Positions 34,844-45,552 of a stretch of 64,000 nucleotides of DNA are shown here, piece by piece; positions within the stretch are counted from its first letter, which is position 1, and the number at the start of each line of letters is the position of its first letter. The notes beneath the pieces are model-generated. The model searched no databases and had not been told where the DNA came from. It saw only the letters and a program-made list of their open reading frames with translations. Origin of the DNA: Siphonodentalium dalli. Taxonomy: Eukaryota > Mollusca > Scaphopoda > Gadilida > Siphonodentaliidae. Both the position numbers and the translations under genes were made by a program. Location: NCBI GenBank assembly GCA_032622095.1, contig CP136069.1, forward strand, positions 5,074,976 through 5,138,975, in the 5' to 3' direction.

Positions 34844-35050
34844 CAGTAATGCTCTAATTGATCGACCCCTTAACCACAGCAGAATTATGGGTAACTTTTC
34901 AGGATTTAGTCGGAAATATGGCTTGTTGCCATTCATCGGAAAGCTCTTTCCGATGAATGGCAACATGCCATATTTCCGACAAAATCCTGAAATGTTACGG
35001 TACCCATAATTCTGCTGTGGTTAAGGGGTCGATTAATTAGAGCATTACTG
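34844..35050. mobile_element. Family D hairpin MITE
   Basis: A full-length copy, CAGTAATGCTCTAATTGATC to GCATTACTG, flanked by TA. The arms pair almost throughout, meeting at GAAAGCTCTTTCCGATG. A short GGTAC insertion breaks the right arm. CAGT...ACTG ends and TA target suggest a pogo/Tigger-like non-autonomous element. Confidence 0.85.
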
Positions 35051-35052
35051 TA

Positions 35053-35533
35053 GATATTCAGAACTTGGCTTAAATTATCAACTGATCTAGAGATCTGTGT
35101 GGATGTTTCTCCCAGACTACAGACTACGGAGGTTAAAATGTCATTATTTAAAATAAAATTGATTTAAAAATTCTATATAATTCGCTTTTTTTTATGGACG
35201 GATATTCATAAGGGTACTAGTACCATTCCCCGAACCCCTGGCGGAAATTCTTTATTCAGATATTTCAGATATTGTAATAAGGTGTTGAATCCTTCTGACA
35301 GATCAATAATCTGAACAGACTCTTCAGTTTTTTTCTCTCAGAAATTTCCCTTACCACAATTGACTTTGTGTTGACTTTTAAATTTAATTGTAAACATCTG
35401 TACCAGTTAGGATAGGCAGGCAATTCATTGTAAAACAGTTAGGATAGGCAGGCAATTCATTGTAAAACAGCTTGACTTCCTGTTTATGTGATATTTGAGT
35501 GATGTACGCTTCAAATACAGTGGTCAGACAGCT
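35053..35533. other. Non-coding DNA with a ~34-bp duplication (35402-35470)
   Basis: GTTAGGATAGGCAGGCAATT followed by CATTGTAAAACA occurs twice in tandem. The downstream CTTGACTTCCTGTTTA context recurs diverged at 38430-38490, so this is a repeated segment. Confidence 0.55.
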
Positions 35534-35933
35534 TTAACCCTTTACCCAACAGAACGGCCCTGTGCCAATGCATTCTCTTATATATGCGAGTCGACCATAG
35601 GTCGCCTCGCATATATAAGAGAATGCATTGGCTTAACACATTAAAAATTATCAAATTGTTAAAGAATGTAAGAAAAAATGGTAAAAAGTGTTAAAAAAAG
35701 ATTTTTTTTAGGCCAATGCATTCTCTTATATATGCGAGGCGACCTATGGTCGACTCGCATATATAAGAGAATGCATTGGCACAGGGCATAACTGTAACCA
35801 TCACAATGTGGTCAATGAGCCGGTTCCAATGATATCCATATTTGTATGGTTTTATTGAGACAGACCCAAGATAATTTAGGCTGTTGAAGCTTTATTTGGC
35901 CGGTTTTGGCCGGTTTGTTGGGTAAAGTGTTAA
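35534..35933. mobile_element. Family A piggyBac-like MITE carrying two 67-bp hairpins
   Basis: TTAA flanks ends CCCTTTACCCAACA and, inverted at the right, TGTTGGGTAAAGTG. Two 67-bp hairpin modules (35565-35631 and 35713-35779) lie in opposite orientation inside, separated by AT-rich DNA. It is about 98 percent identical by eye to the copy at 44912-45311, so it moved recently. Confidence 0.85.
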
Positions 35934-36900
35934 AGGGACAGGCAGCCTTCGTTGTAGATTATAATTTAGAAATAACATTATCAAATTATGATAATTTCCT
36001 CAAGAATATACTAATAGTATTGCATAATGGTGATATGAATGTGATATTATTCACAAAACATGCTTTGTGTCCAAGAAAATACAGGTTGACTGTTGTTTAA
36101 TTTCTCGCAAAAAGCGCAATGGATTGTTTATTACCTTAGTCACGATATTGCACCATTTCCTTATTTAGATTCACGCGCTTTATACGTCAGTTGTAAGCCC
36201 CTAATTTGGAACATGTATGTCTACAACTTACATCTCACAATACTACTCATAGTAATATTCCTTATTTGGTATGTATTACCATTTATACATGTACATGTAC
36301 ATGTAGGTTAGGAGAAAATACTAACTGGATTGAAAAATATTACTCTCTTTGCCTGTCTTTGCAAGAACAATTATATTATGATGTACACGTTTTCTGTCTG
36401 ATCATTTCCTAATCAGGAAGTAAAGTGGATTAGCTTGATTTTGAACTGACAGCGGGTAAAATGGGTCGATTAAAATAAAATTTGGTGTGATTTGAATGTG
36501 ATTATTGATTGTGCCAATAATTTTATCGACGCCTTCTACAGCACAACGGAATATTTTCATTGGACGATACCATAGTTCCAAGTGTTTGTCTATAAACCAT
36601 CGGTTCCATAATGTTTTTGATGTTTGTTTACATAACCAAGGGTACAAACGTGACAATAAAATGCAATGTACACAATATTTATGATTGGTATAAGAACAAT
36701 ATCTGTCTATGATATAATATTCTTTCTGTTTATGGTAGTTTTAGTGGATGTGACTATTTTAACACCTATACCCACAGTGAAGGTCGCCCGTATCTTTAAC
36801 TAATATGACCTGTCCTGGCTTACCGCATCTGCAGTTGTACATGTAGTTTATGAAGACCCAATTAACCCTAGATCTGGATTCATATACCGTAGATGCTGCC
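35934..36900. other. No recognisable gene
   Basis: A run TACATGTACATGTACATGTA is at 36287. Short open frames on both strands lack motifs. Confidence 0.4.
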
Positions 36901-36904
36901 AATT

Positions 36905-37478
36905 AGGCCTCATCTTCTGGGAAGTGCACATATCTATAGTCTAAGATTAACTTTGTTTTTAGTTACTTTTTCCCTAAATAGGCCTAATTTTCTGGGAAGT
37001 GCATGTACAGTACAATACAAGTATCTATAGTCTCAGATTAACATTGTTTTTAGTTACTTTTTCCCTTAGGCCTCATCTTCTGGGAAGTGCACATATCTAT
37101 AGTCTCAGATTAACATTGTTTTTAGTTACTTTTTCCTTTAGGCCTCATCTTCTGGGAAGTGCACGTACAGTAATGCTCTAAGTAATCGACTTCTTAACCA
37201 CAGCAGAATTATGGGTAACTTTTCAGGATTTAGTCGGAAATATGGCTTGTTGCCATTCATCGGAAAGCTCTCCCATACCGGTATGTCCGACTAAATCCTG
37301 AAAAGTTACCCATTATTTTTCTGCTGTGGTTAAGAAGTCGATTACTTAGAGCATTACTGTATCTATAGTCTCAGATTAACTTTGTTTTTAGTTACTTTTT
37401 CCCTTTGGCCTCATCTTCTGGGAAGTATCTACCTGTATAGTCTCGGATTAACATTGTTTTTAGTTACTTTTTCCCTTC
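36905..37478. repeat. Tandem ~72-bp units of family F body
   Basis: Five units contain TCTATAGTCTCAGATTAACA, TTTTTAGTTACTTTTTCCCT and GGCCTCATCTTCTGGGAAGT. A family D element (37168-37359) is inserted at the TA inside one unit; adjacent units show the empty site GTGCACATATCTATAG. Confidence 0.85.
37168..37359. mobile_element. Family D hairpin inserted in a tandem unit
   Basis: CAGTAATGCTCTAAGTAATC to GCATTACTG with TA on both sides. The tip is shortened (CTCTCCCATACCGGTATG). Neighbouring tandem units provide a natural uninterrupted comparison. Confidence 0.85.
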
Positions 37479-37860
37479 TCTTCAGTTTCCACTATAGTAC
37501 ATGTATATCCCCTAATTTGCAGAAGATAAATGCATAATCGATGTGACTAATTGGTGAACATCACCAACTTCAACAGGGGATCTTCAATCTGATCCTAGGT
37601 CTACCATGGGTAATTTTTCAGGATTTAGTTGGAAATATGGCTTGAGAGCTCTCGGATAAATGGCAACAAGCCATATATTTCCGACTAAATCCTGAACAAT
37701 TACCCATGGTAGACCTAGGATCAGATTGAAGATCCCCTGTTGAAGTTGGTGATGTTCACCAAATAGTCACATCGATTATGCATTTATCTTCTGCAAATTA
37801 GGGGATATACATGTACTAGTGGAAACTGAAGAGAAGGGAAAAAGTAACTAAAAACAATGT
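37451..37860. repeat. 410-bp palindrome of family F sequence centred on a partial family D hairpin
   Basis: The left arm ACATTGTTTTTAGTTACTTT returns as AAAGTAACTAAAAACAATGT. The arms continue through GGTGAACATCACCAACTTCA and GATCCTAGGTCTACCATGGG to GATTTAGTTGGAAATATGGC near the centre (37655). The unpaired tip is about 22 bases. Confidence 0.9.
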
Positions 37861-37890
37861 GGTTAAGGAGTCGATTATTTAGGGCATTAC
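37861..37890. mobile_element. Right end of a family D element
   Basis: GGTTAAGGAGTCGATTATTT then AGGGCATTACTG follows directly on the palindrome. It is a truncated D end joined to family F sequence. Confidence 0.7.
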
Positions 37891-38000
37891 TGTATCTGAA
37901 AGTCTGAAGGGAGGGTTTAGAGATTACATTAAATGTCGTAGGTTCCTGGCCTTGCTACCATATATGTCTAACCCTTCCTGAAATTTGCAAAAACCCTGTG

Positions 38001-38082
38001 CCAATGCATTCTCTTTAAAATAATACATATGCAAGTCTCCCATAGGGAGCCTCTCATATACATGTATAAGAGAATACGTTGG
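38001..38082. repeat. Diverged copy of the 67-bp hairpin module
   Basis: CCAATGCATTCTCTT and AAGAGAATACGTTGG flank a changed centre (CAAGTCTCCCATAGGGAGCC). The usual CCCTGTG and CCTAACAA neighbours are present. Arms no longer match fully. Confidence 0.7.
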
Positions 38083-38846
38083 CCTAACAATATTTACCTT
38101 GAACTTGTAAGCCAGTGCAATCTCTGATATGGGAGACTTTAATGCTGCACCAGTGCAGCTCCCGTGATGTAAGAGTTAAACAGATTATAGTGATAAATAA
38201 TCCAGCCTACACAACTTACATGTACATGTACCGGTACAGTAATAACAAATCATTAGAAAACCACCAAAAAAATTGATTTATATCACAAATAACAGTATTT
38301 AAAAAATTCAAAACTATAATATGGATAAGATGTCATTTTGAGATATTCAAATGTTGTAGTAAACCATTAAATCATTCCCCTCAGTCCCCTGACCACAAAA
38401 GATTGGGATGACTTTCATTTTTTAATTTGAAACATCTGTTAGGATTGGCAGGAAATTCATTGTAAAATAACTTGACTTCCTGTTTACTGGATATCTGATT
38501 GATGTACTCTTCTTCTAGACCGTGAACAGACTGACATTCAGTAACATACGTGTATGACCTCTTGTTGTTTTGATACCAGTACCATGCGGTGATATGAGTG
38601 GCTGAACATGTGACCAATCCTACATGTACCTTACTTAGCTTTTGGTACATGTATGAAAAGCAGGAATGACAGGGTTGGGGCTAACCCTCTCAGCTGTAGT
38701 CTCTCTCCATCACCCCCCCCCCAGTGCCACCCCTGATGTAAAGTAATATAAAAAAAACAACCTTATGTTATTTTCTTGAATTACTAGTAGATATACCTTA
38801 AAAATAGTCACAAATGTTCAAATACCATATCTTACTGTACAGGTAT
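38083..38846. other. Non-coding DNA; 38370-38660 paralogous to 35260-35530
   Basis: CTGTTAGGATTGGCAGGAAA and AACTTGACTTCCTGTTTACT recur from the earlier segment at lower identity. An 11-base C run is near 38707. No gene. Confidence 0.45.
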
Positions 38847-39137
38847 TTAACCCTTTGAGTGCCAGGTCTGATTTTTGTATCAACCTATATACCCTATGCC
38901 AATGCATTCTCTTATATATGCGAGTCGACCATAGGTCGCCTCGCATATTTAAGAGAATGCATTGGCCTAACAATTTTTCATCATTTGTTATTATTTTTTA
39001 CAATTTTTGACAATTTTAATAATTTTTAAAAATCTATAATAAAAAAAATGTTTTTTATTTTTTTTATTTTTTAGTGCCGATTTTACAGACCGTAAATTAG
39101 GGCCGATGAGATCGGCCCCTGGCACTGAAAGGGTTAA
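38847..39137. mobile_element. Family B piggyBac-like MITE with one 67-bp hairpin
   Basis: TTAA, then CCCTTTGAGTGCCAGGTC at the left and GGCCCCTGGCACTGAAAGGG then TTAA at the right. The hairpin module is at 38899-38965. The rest is AT-rich. Length 291 bp. Confidence 0.85.
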
Positions 39138-39448
39138 ATATTTCTAATAATACCCAGTACATGTGGGCGTACACTTAACGATAGTATGCTTTTTCATATC
39201 TTGTTGTGTCAAGTTACTCTCACTGGTTCACTGGGTATTCGATAAAGTGATATGTTCACGGCTCACTGACTATTTGATATAGTGATATTTTCATGCTAGA
39301 CTAGACAAGCAATCCCATTACAGTAATGAGGCTAACAAAAACTTAACTTATGTTTCTTGTAATCTACTATGACCTCAAGATCTTCAGCAAACTAAAAAAA
39401 AGATGGTACATTACCCAGGTGGACAGATTATAGTGATAAATAATCACT
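39138..39448. other. No recognisable feature
   Basis: Short unique stretch between MITEs. Confidence 0.4.
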
Positions 39449-39835
39449 AGTCGACCATAGGTCGCCTCGCATATATAAGAGAATGCATTGGCCTAACAAT
39501 TTTTCATCATTGGTTATTATTGTTTACAATTTTTTACCATTTTAATAATTGTTTCTTATATTGTTTAACAGGCTTATTTTGTAGGTTTAGGGCCAGGGAA
39601 TCTTTCGTTTTTCATGGGCATCAAAATTATTACTATGAATACTTGGTGATAGTTTTGAGTTACAACATGCCCTATAGCATGCTTAAGCATACTCAAAAAA
39701 AATTGTTGGGCCAATGCATTCTCTTATATATGCGAGGCGACCTATGGTCGACTCGCATATATAAGAGAATGCATTGGCACAGGGTATATTTTGGTTGATA
39801 CAAAAAGCGCATCGGACCGATTTTGCGGGGCCTAC
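39449..39835. mobile_element. Truncated family B element
   Basis: It starts inside a hairpin module (39449-39491), passes through GGTTTAGGGCCAGGGAATCT and GCATGCTTAAGCATAC, and ends with a complete module (39711-39777) and GTTGATACAAAAAGCGCATC. The same internal block is found inverted in the copy at 40509-41048. The TTAA ends are missing. Confidence 0.7.
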
Positions 39836-39839
39836 ATGT

Positions 39840-39935
39840 ATCTAATTAATCGACTCCTTAAACACAGCAGAATTATGGGTAACTTTTCAGGATTTAGTTG
39901 GAAATATGGCTTGTTGCCATTCATCAGAAAGCTTA
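39840..39935. mobile_element. Left half of a family D element
   Basis: CTAATTAATCGACTCCTTAA to CATTCATCAGAAAGCTT matches one D arm; the terminus CAGTAATGC and the other arm are absent. Confidence 0.75.
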
Positions 39936-40077
39936 TCAATTTCATGCACCACAACAGGTCAATATTATGTCTTTAGATCATAAATCTCAATATTGTCGCC
40001 AATTAACCATTTTATAAAAATAGTTAATTAATTTACTAAAAAGAACAAAATAAAATAACGAAACAAAATACATCACC

Positions 40078-40440
40078 AAATTCACCCACTGGGGAACTCA
40101 TTCTGCTTAGGCCTCATCATCTGGGAAGAATCTATAGTCTCAAATTAACATTGTTTTGAGTCACTTTTTCCCTTCTGGGAAGTTTCTATATCTGCTAATT
40201 TGTAGAAGATAAAATGCATAATCGAGGTGCTCAATGGCTGAACATCACCAACTTCAACTGGGGAACTGAAATCTGATCCTTGGTCTCCAATAGCAGTTGA
40301 AGGCCTAAGCAGAATGAGGTCCCCAGAGGGGGAATTTGGTGATGTTATCCTGCTATGTGAGATAGCGTCACTAAATTCACCCTCTGGGGACCTCATTCTG
40401 CAAATGTCAGACACACTAAATTCAGACTTGAACAAAAATA
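40078..40440. mobile_element. Family F element, partial, with a G hairpin (40309-40401)
   Basis: The body reads GCCTCATCATCTGGGAAGAA through ATAATCGAGGTGCTCAATGG to the hairpin GCAGAATGAGGTCCCCAGAG ... CTCATTCTGC and the end AAATGTCAGACACACTA. The left hairpin is reduced to ATTCACCCACTGGGGAACTC. Confidence 0.75.
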
Positions 40441-40471
40441 TATCCAGAACCTGCCTTGTTTTCCCTTTAGC

Positions 40472-41090
40472 TTAATCCAGAAACATAGGAATGCTTTTGT
40501 GGGGCCTATTAACCCTTTCAGTACCAGGGGCCGATGTCATCGGCCCTAATTTACGGTCTGTAAAATCGGCCTTAAACAAATATATATTTTAGTTTTTTTA
40601 GAATTTTTTGGGTTGAATTTTGTTTGGGTATGCTTAAGCATGCTATAGCGAATTTAAAAACAAACTGGATAAAACCTTAGGGGCATGTTATAACTCAAAC
40701 TATCACCAAGTATTCATAGTAATAATTTTGATGCCCATGAAAAACGTAAGATTCCCTGGCACTAAACCTACAAAATAAGTCTGTTATAAAAGAATATAAG
40801 AACAAATTATTAAAATTGTAAAAAAATTGTAAAAAATAATAACAATTGATGAAAACTTGTTAGGCCAATGCATTCTCTTATATATGTGAGGCGACCTATG
40901 GTTGACTCACATATATAAGAGAATGCATTGGCACAGGGTATATGGGTTGATACAATTTTTTTTTTTTTTTTTTAAATTCTTTTAGGGCCGATTTTACAGA
41001 CTGTAAATTAGGGTCAATGAGATCGGCCCCTGGCACTGAAAGGGTTAAATTAATCCAGAAACACAGGAATGCTTTTGCGTGGCCTATTAA
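40472..41090. repeat. ~38-bp direct repeats flanking a family B element
   Basis: TTAATCCAGAAACATAGGAA-TGCTTTTGTGGGGCCTATTAA (40472-40512) recurs with few changes at 41048-41090. The B element sits exactly in the TTAA where one copy ends and the next begins. Confidence 0.8.
40509..41048. mobile_element. Family B long form (540 bp) with ~62-bp inverted ends
   Basis: TTAA flanks CCCTTTCAGTACCAGGGGCC... and its complement ...GGCCCCTGGCACTGAAAGGG. Arms extend through CTAATTTACGGTCTGTAAAA. It has one hairpin module (40865-40931) whose two arms carry matched changes, and an internal block shared, inverted, with 39550-39700. No transposase. Confidence 0.85.
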
Positions 41091-41591
41091 AGAATAAAAT
41101 GTGAATTGGTGTCTTGCCTGGGGTGAAATTTAGCAGCCTAATTATTTATGTGTTTATGTACTAGCAGTGCTGCACAGAACAAGATGTCAACAAAGGAATG
41201 GATAGAAAATGGGGATAGAGTTCATTAATATTAATACTTGTATTAGCTCCCATATTGACTATCGTTGATTTGTACATGTAAATTTTTATACAAAACATAA
41301 CGACTGTGATAGGTATCATTAAATATGTACAGCCTCATTCGTTCTGAAGATAGGCCTGGTGTCTCCTGTTCATTCAGCTCATGATGCATAGTTTTGTTAT
41401 GTGAAGTTGTTTTTGTAATGGAAGAATGTCACCTTGCTGCTCCTATTAAAACTACCATTAAAAAACAACAAACAGATGGCGCAACCCAAGTGCAAGATGT
41501 TTATTTCTGTTTTAACACCAGTTCATATATGAGTATAATGGTAAATAACACAGAGTAAAATAACCTGTTTATTGTAACCCCTTTTTTTTTT
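41091..41591. other. No recognisable feature
   Basis: Unique-looking AT-rich DNA with a T run next to the following MITE. Confidence 0.4.
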
Positions 41592-42039
41592 TTAACCCTT
41601 TACCCAACAGAACGGCCCTGTGCCAATGCATTCTCTTATATATGCGAGTCGACCATAGGTCGCCTCGCATATATAAGAGAATGCATTGGCTTAACACATA
41701 TTAAAAATTGTCAAAGAATTTAGAAAAATATTAGAATTTTTTTTTTAAATGTAAGAAAAATTCTAAAATTGTTAAAGAATGTAAGAAAAAATGGTAAAAA
41801 GTGTTAATTTTTTTTAGGCCAATGCATTCTCTTATATATGCGAGGCGACCTATGGTCGACTCGCATATATAAGAGAATGCATTGGCACAGGGCATAACTG
41901 TAACCATCACAATGTGGTCAATGAACCGGTTCCAATGATATCCATATTTGTATGGTGTTATTGAGACAGACCGAAGATATTTTAGGCTGTTGAAGCTTTA
42001 TTTGGGCGTTTTTGGCCGGTTTGTTGGGTAAAGGGTTAA
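41592..42039. mobile_element. Family A piggyBac-like MITE with two 67-bp hairpins
   Basis: TTAA, CCCTTTACCCAACA and the inverted right end TGTTGGGTAAAGGG, TTAA. Modules are at 41623-41689 and 41819-41885 in opposite orientation. It is longer than the other A copies (448 against 400 bp) because the AT-rich spacer is expanded. Confidence 0.87.
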
Positions 42040-42200
42040 AGGGTGGTATACTGCTTTGCACCGTCCGTCTGTCCATCCGATGTCTGTTCATGTCATAATT
42101 TGAACAGTAGTGCTTGGATCTCAATGAAATTTGGTACGGATGTTCACTACTATGAGGATATTAAATAGAGGGTTCCATCGTTTTGTTCGGATTTTCCATT
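42040..42200. repeat. Inverted fragment of the 3285-4122 repeat family
   Basis: Reverse-complemented it matches the last unit of that array: GGTGTATACTGCTTT-type hairpin remnant, CCGTCCGTCTGTCCATCC, then TGTTCACTACTATGAGGATA and GGGTTCCATCGTTTTGTTCG. Confidence 0.8.
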
Positions 42201-42203
42201 ACC

Positions 42204-42352
42204 CCGGTATGAAGGGGGTATGCACCACATAAGGCGGTATGAAGGGGGTATGCACCACATGAGACGATATGAAGGGGGTATGCACCACATGAGGTGGTAT
42301 GAGGGGGTATGCACCACATGAGGCGGTATGAAGGGGGGATGCACCAGACGAC
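42204..42352. repeat. 30-bp minisatellite, five copies
   Basis: Unit GGTATGAAGGGGGTATGCAC-CACATGAGGC with small variants, beginning right at the edge of the dispersed repeat fragment. Confidence 0.93.
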
Positions 42353-43042
42353 AGTGCATCTCTTGGCAAAATGTTTTCCAACTGACAGCCCTTTTAATTC
42401 AGATTTTTTGGCTTCGGCAATCTGCTACGGCAACCCTTTACCGTGGCCCAGTTTGCTTCAGCAAATGGCTTCGGCATTGCCGATTGCCGTAGCCAATTAT
42501 GAGGGCTGAACTGATGACAATTCCAGTGACAATTTTGACCAAATATAGGACAATATTGTTTTCTTAAATTAACTAGAAGTTTTTGACTGGCCATGGGGGA
42601 GGGACCAGGACACAAGCTTCCAAGTGTTGGAAATTTCCAACCTGACACCCCCTAAGGTTGGAAAATTTCTAACTGATGCCCATTTCAGTCCAAAATTTTT
42701 ACCAAAAGAAGGAAAATATGCAAATATTGGTCCAAAAACAATAAATTCCCCCCAATAAATTGTTTGAAAAACTACAAGAACATTTTCAACATATAGTTGG
42801 TGTGAAATTTCCAACTAATGTTGTGTCAGGTATAACATTTCCAACTGTTGAAAAATTTTTACCAAAGTTGGGGGGGGGGGGGGGGAGGGGGGGGATGCAC
42901 CCATTAAAAAAAAAATCCCAAGTGAACATACTAGTACCTGGACCCACCAAGTGTACATGTACATGTACTTGCGCCTTTGGCACATTCTTGGGTGTCACAA
43001 CATTCTTTACATTATGGCTGTAGGCACATCTGGATCAGACTA
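42353..43042. other. Non-coding DNA with GTTGGAAATTTCCAAC motifs and a G run
   Basis: Palindromic GGAAATTTCC or similar words recur between 42625 and 42850, suggesting a diverged inverted repeat. A G-run block is at 42869-42894, and GTACATGTACATGTAC at 42953. Confidence 0.45.
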
Positions 43043-43793
43043 CAGTAATGCCCTAAATAATCGACTCCTTAACCACAGCAGAATTATGGGTAATTTTTCA
43101 GGATTTAGTCGGAAATATGGCTATTTGCCATTCATCGCAACAGACACCACACTCTTTTCCTTTCAGTTTAAATCTGATACTGAACAACCTGATTACCGCC
43201 ACTCTCACATCCTCGTGGGAAGAAAAAGTAGCTTATCTCCCCACCCTCCCCAAAATGTGACCCCCTCTCCCACTTCTCCCCCTCCTACTGCCCATGCAAA
43301 TAGTTGTGCATGTGCCCAGAGTAGATTAATTGGAGGGACATATACTTTAGGCCAAAAACCTGTGTTTCTGGTGACATGCAAGAAAAAAGTATGGTGGGGG
43401 TGGTGCCTTTTCATTTTATTTATTCTTTCATTTTATTTTCAACTTTGCACAAAATAAAAATTAATGCCCCCCCCCCCCCCCACTAGCCCAGTCTGCTTCT
43501 CTTTGTATGTAATGGATTATAAAATAATAACTATTAATGTAGATAATATTAGAATATAGTGTAATGTATTGTCACTTTCTGCTCATTTTCATCTTTTATT
43601 TTCTGAAGAATTTTGGCGACTCATTTTCGGGCGTTTACTGGATTAAAAGCACCGAAAACAGCTAGAAAAACTGAGTCAGTTGTTCAGTGAGAGCTTTCCG
43701 ATGAATGGCAACAAGCCATATTTCCGACTAAATCCTGAAAAATTACCTGTAATTCCGCTGTGGTTAAGGAGTAAATTATTTAGGGCATTACTG
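43043..43793. mobile_element. Family D element with ~550 bp of unique DNA between its arms
   Basis: The left arm CAGTAATGCCCTAAATAATC (43043-43137) and right arm (about 43690-43793, ending GCATTACTG) are the usual D arms with TA flanks, but the tip is replaced by non-palindromic sequence including a segment shared with 45640-45790. It may be a longer ancestor or a D copy with an insertion at its tip. Confidence 0.75.
43340..43515. repeat. Dispersed segment shared with 45640-45790
   Basis: CTGTGTTTCTGGTGACATGC and TTCATTTTATTTTCAACTTT occur in both, with similar spacing and GCTTCTC near the end. Confidence 0.7.
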
Positions 43794-43999
43794 TATATCT
43801 AACAAGATAATGGCAGTGGCTTCAGTAGCCCTTCTTGTTTGAAATGTGTTATTTTATATAATAGATCAGAAGATTGTAAATAAAAAGTAAAATTTAATAT
43901 TTGAAAATTAGCCTGGAATTTATAAATACACTACAGGTACATCTACAAATTGATTCAAGAAACTCATTATGAAATAGGAGATCTCCTACATGGTAGGCT

Positions 44000-44476
44000 G
44001 TTACCAATACAATGCAAATGGTGTGTCTGTCATTTGCAGAATGAGGTCCCCAGAGGGTGAATGTAGTGACACTATCCCACACAGTGGGCTAGCATCACCA
44101 AATTCACCCTCTGGGAACCTCATTCTGCTTAGGCCTTCAACTGCTATGGTAGACCTAGGATCAGATTGAAGTTCTCCAGTTGAAGTTGGTGATGTTCACC
44201 TATTGGGCACCTCAATTATGCATTTTATCTTCTGCAAATTAGGGGATATAGAAACTTCCCAGAATGGAAAATCTAATTAAAAACAAAATTAATTTGGGAC
44301 TATAAATACTTCACAGAAGATGAGGCATAAGCAGAATGAGGTATCCAGAGGGTGAATTTGGTGATGCTAGCCTGCTTTGCGGGATAGCATCACTAAATTC
44401 ACCCTCTGGGGACCTCATTCTGCAAATGACAGACACGCTACATGTATTTGCAGGCTTGGTTACCAATACAATGCAA
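44000..44476. mobile_element. Family F element flanked by 18-bp direct repeats
   Basis: G hairpins at 44036-44128 and 44331-44423 form its ends; the ~200-bp body between them is the inverted orientation of the copy at 47599. GTTACCAATACAATGCAA is present at 44000-44017 and again at 44459-44476. The left terminus is shorter than in other copies (CAAATGGTGTG), so the end may have been rearranged. Confidence 0.8.
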
Positions 44477-44498
44477 TGTGCATGAGCCAGTTAAGATA

Positions 44499-44711
44499 CA
44501 GTAATGCTCCATTTAATCAACTTCTTAACCACAGCAGAATTATGGGTAACTTTTCAGTATTTAGTCGAAAATATGGCTTGTTGCCATTCATCGGAAAGTT
44601 CTTGCCGAGAGCTTTCCGATGAATGGCAACAAGCCATATTTTCGACTAAATCCTGAAAAGTTACCCATAATTCTACTGTGGTTAAGAAATCGATTAATTA
44701 GAGCATTACTG
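44499..44711. mobile_element. Family D hairpin MITE
   Basis: Full palindrome, CAGTAATGCTCCATTTAATC to GCATTACTG, flanked by TA. Paired changes such as GTCGAAAATATGG against CCATATTTTCGAC are present in both arms. Confidence 0.9.
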
Positions 44712-44713
44712 TA

Positions 44714-44911
44714 GGCCTGGCTTCTGTTATACAATAAATTCGTGATGCATGTGTCTGATATGTGAAGTTGTGCTCATATCTGAAAAGTGTCAGCTAACTG
44801 TAAACACTTAAAATTAATGTCGTAGAAAAGGAAGATGATGAACACAAAACTAAGTGCAAGTTCATTTATTATGGTTTATAAATAACAAGTGTGATGATGC
44901 TTAGTCATAAG
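44714..44911. other. Short unique DNA
   Basis: No feature visible. Confidence 0.4.
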
Positions 44912-45311
44912 TTAACCCTTTACCCAACAGAAGGGCCCTGTGCCAATGCATTCTCTTATATATGCGAGTCGACCATAGGTCGCCTCGCATATATAAGAGA
45001 ATGCATTGGCTTAACACATTAAAAATTATAAAATTGTTAAAGAATGTAAGAAAAAATGGTAAAAAGTGTTAAAAAAAGATTTTTTTTAGGCCAATGCATT
45101 CTCTTATATATGCGAGGCGACCTATGGTCGACTCGCATATATAAGAGAATGCATTGGCACAGGGCATAACTGTAACTATCACAATGTGGTCAAGGAGCCG
45201 GTTCCAATGATATCCATATTTGTATGGTTCTATTGAGACAGACCGAAGATATTTTAGGCTGTTGAAGCTTTATTTGGCCGGTTTTGGCCGGTTTGTTGGG
45301 TAAAGGGTTAA
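44912..45311. mobile_element. Family A MITE, near-identical to 35534-35933
   Basis: TTAA flanks, CCCTTTACCCAACA ends, hairpin modules at 44943-45009 and 45091-45157. About ten differences over 400 bp from the earlier copy. Confidence 0.9.
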
Positions 45312-45339
45312 TGGGTCTCTTACACATTGATTACATGTA

Positions 45340-45552
45340 CAGTAATAAACTAAATAATCGACTCCTTAACCACAGCAGAATTATGGGTAACTTTTCAGGA
45401 TTTAGTCGGAAATATGGCTTGTTGCCATTCATTGGAAAGCTCTCACTGAGAGCTTTCCGATGAATGGCAACAAGCCATATTTCTGACTAAATCCTGAAAA
45501 ATTACCCATAATTCTGCTGTGGTTTAGGAGTCGATTATTTAGGGCATTACTG
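45340..45552. mobile_element. Family D hairpin MITE
   Basis: CAGTAATAAACTAAATAATC to GCATTACTG, TA flanks, arms meeting at CTCTCACTGAGAG. The right arm keeps the consensus GGGCATTACTG while the left has AATAAAC, a rare arm mismatch. Confidence 0.9.

Noticed and set aside
34844-35050. Family D hairpin as a microRNA gene
   Set aside because: It is a multicopy TA-flanked element with ~100-bp arms, far longer than a microRNA precursor. Small RNAs from it are possible, but no gene call is justified.
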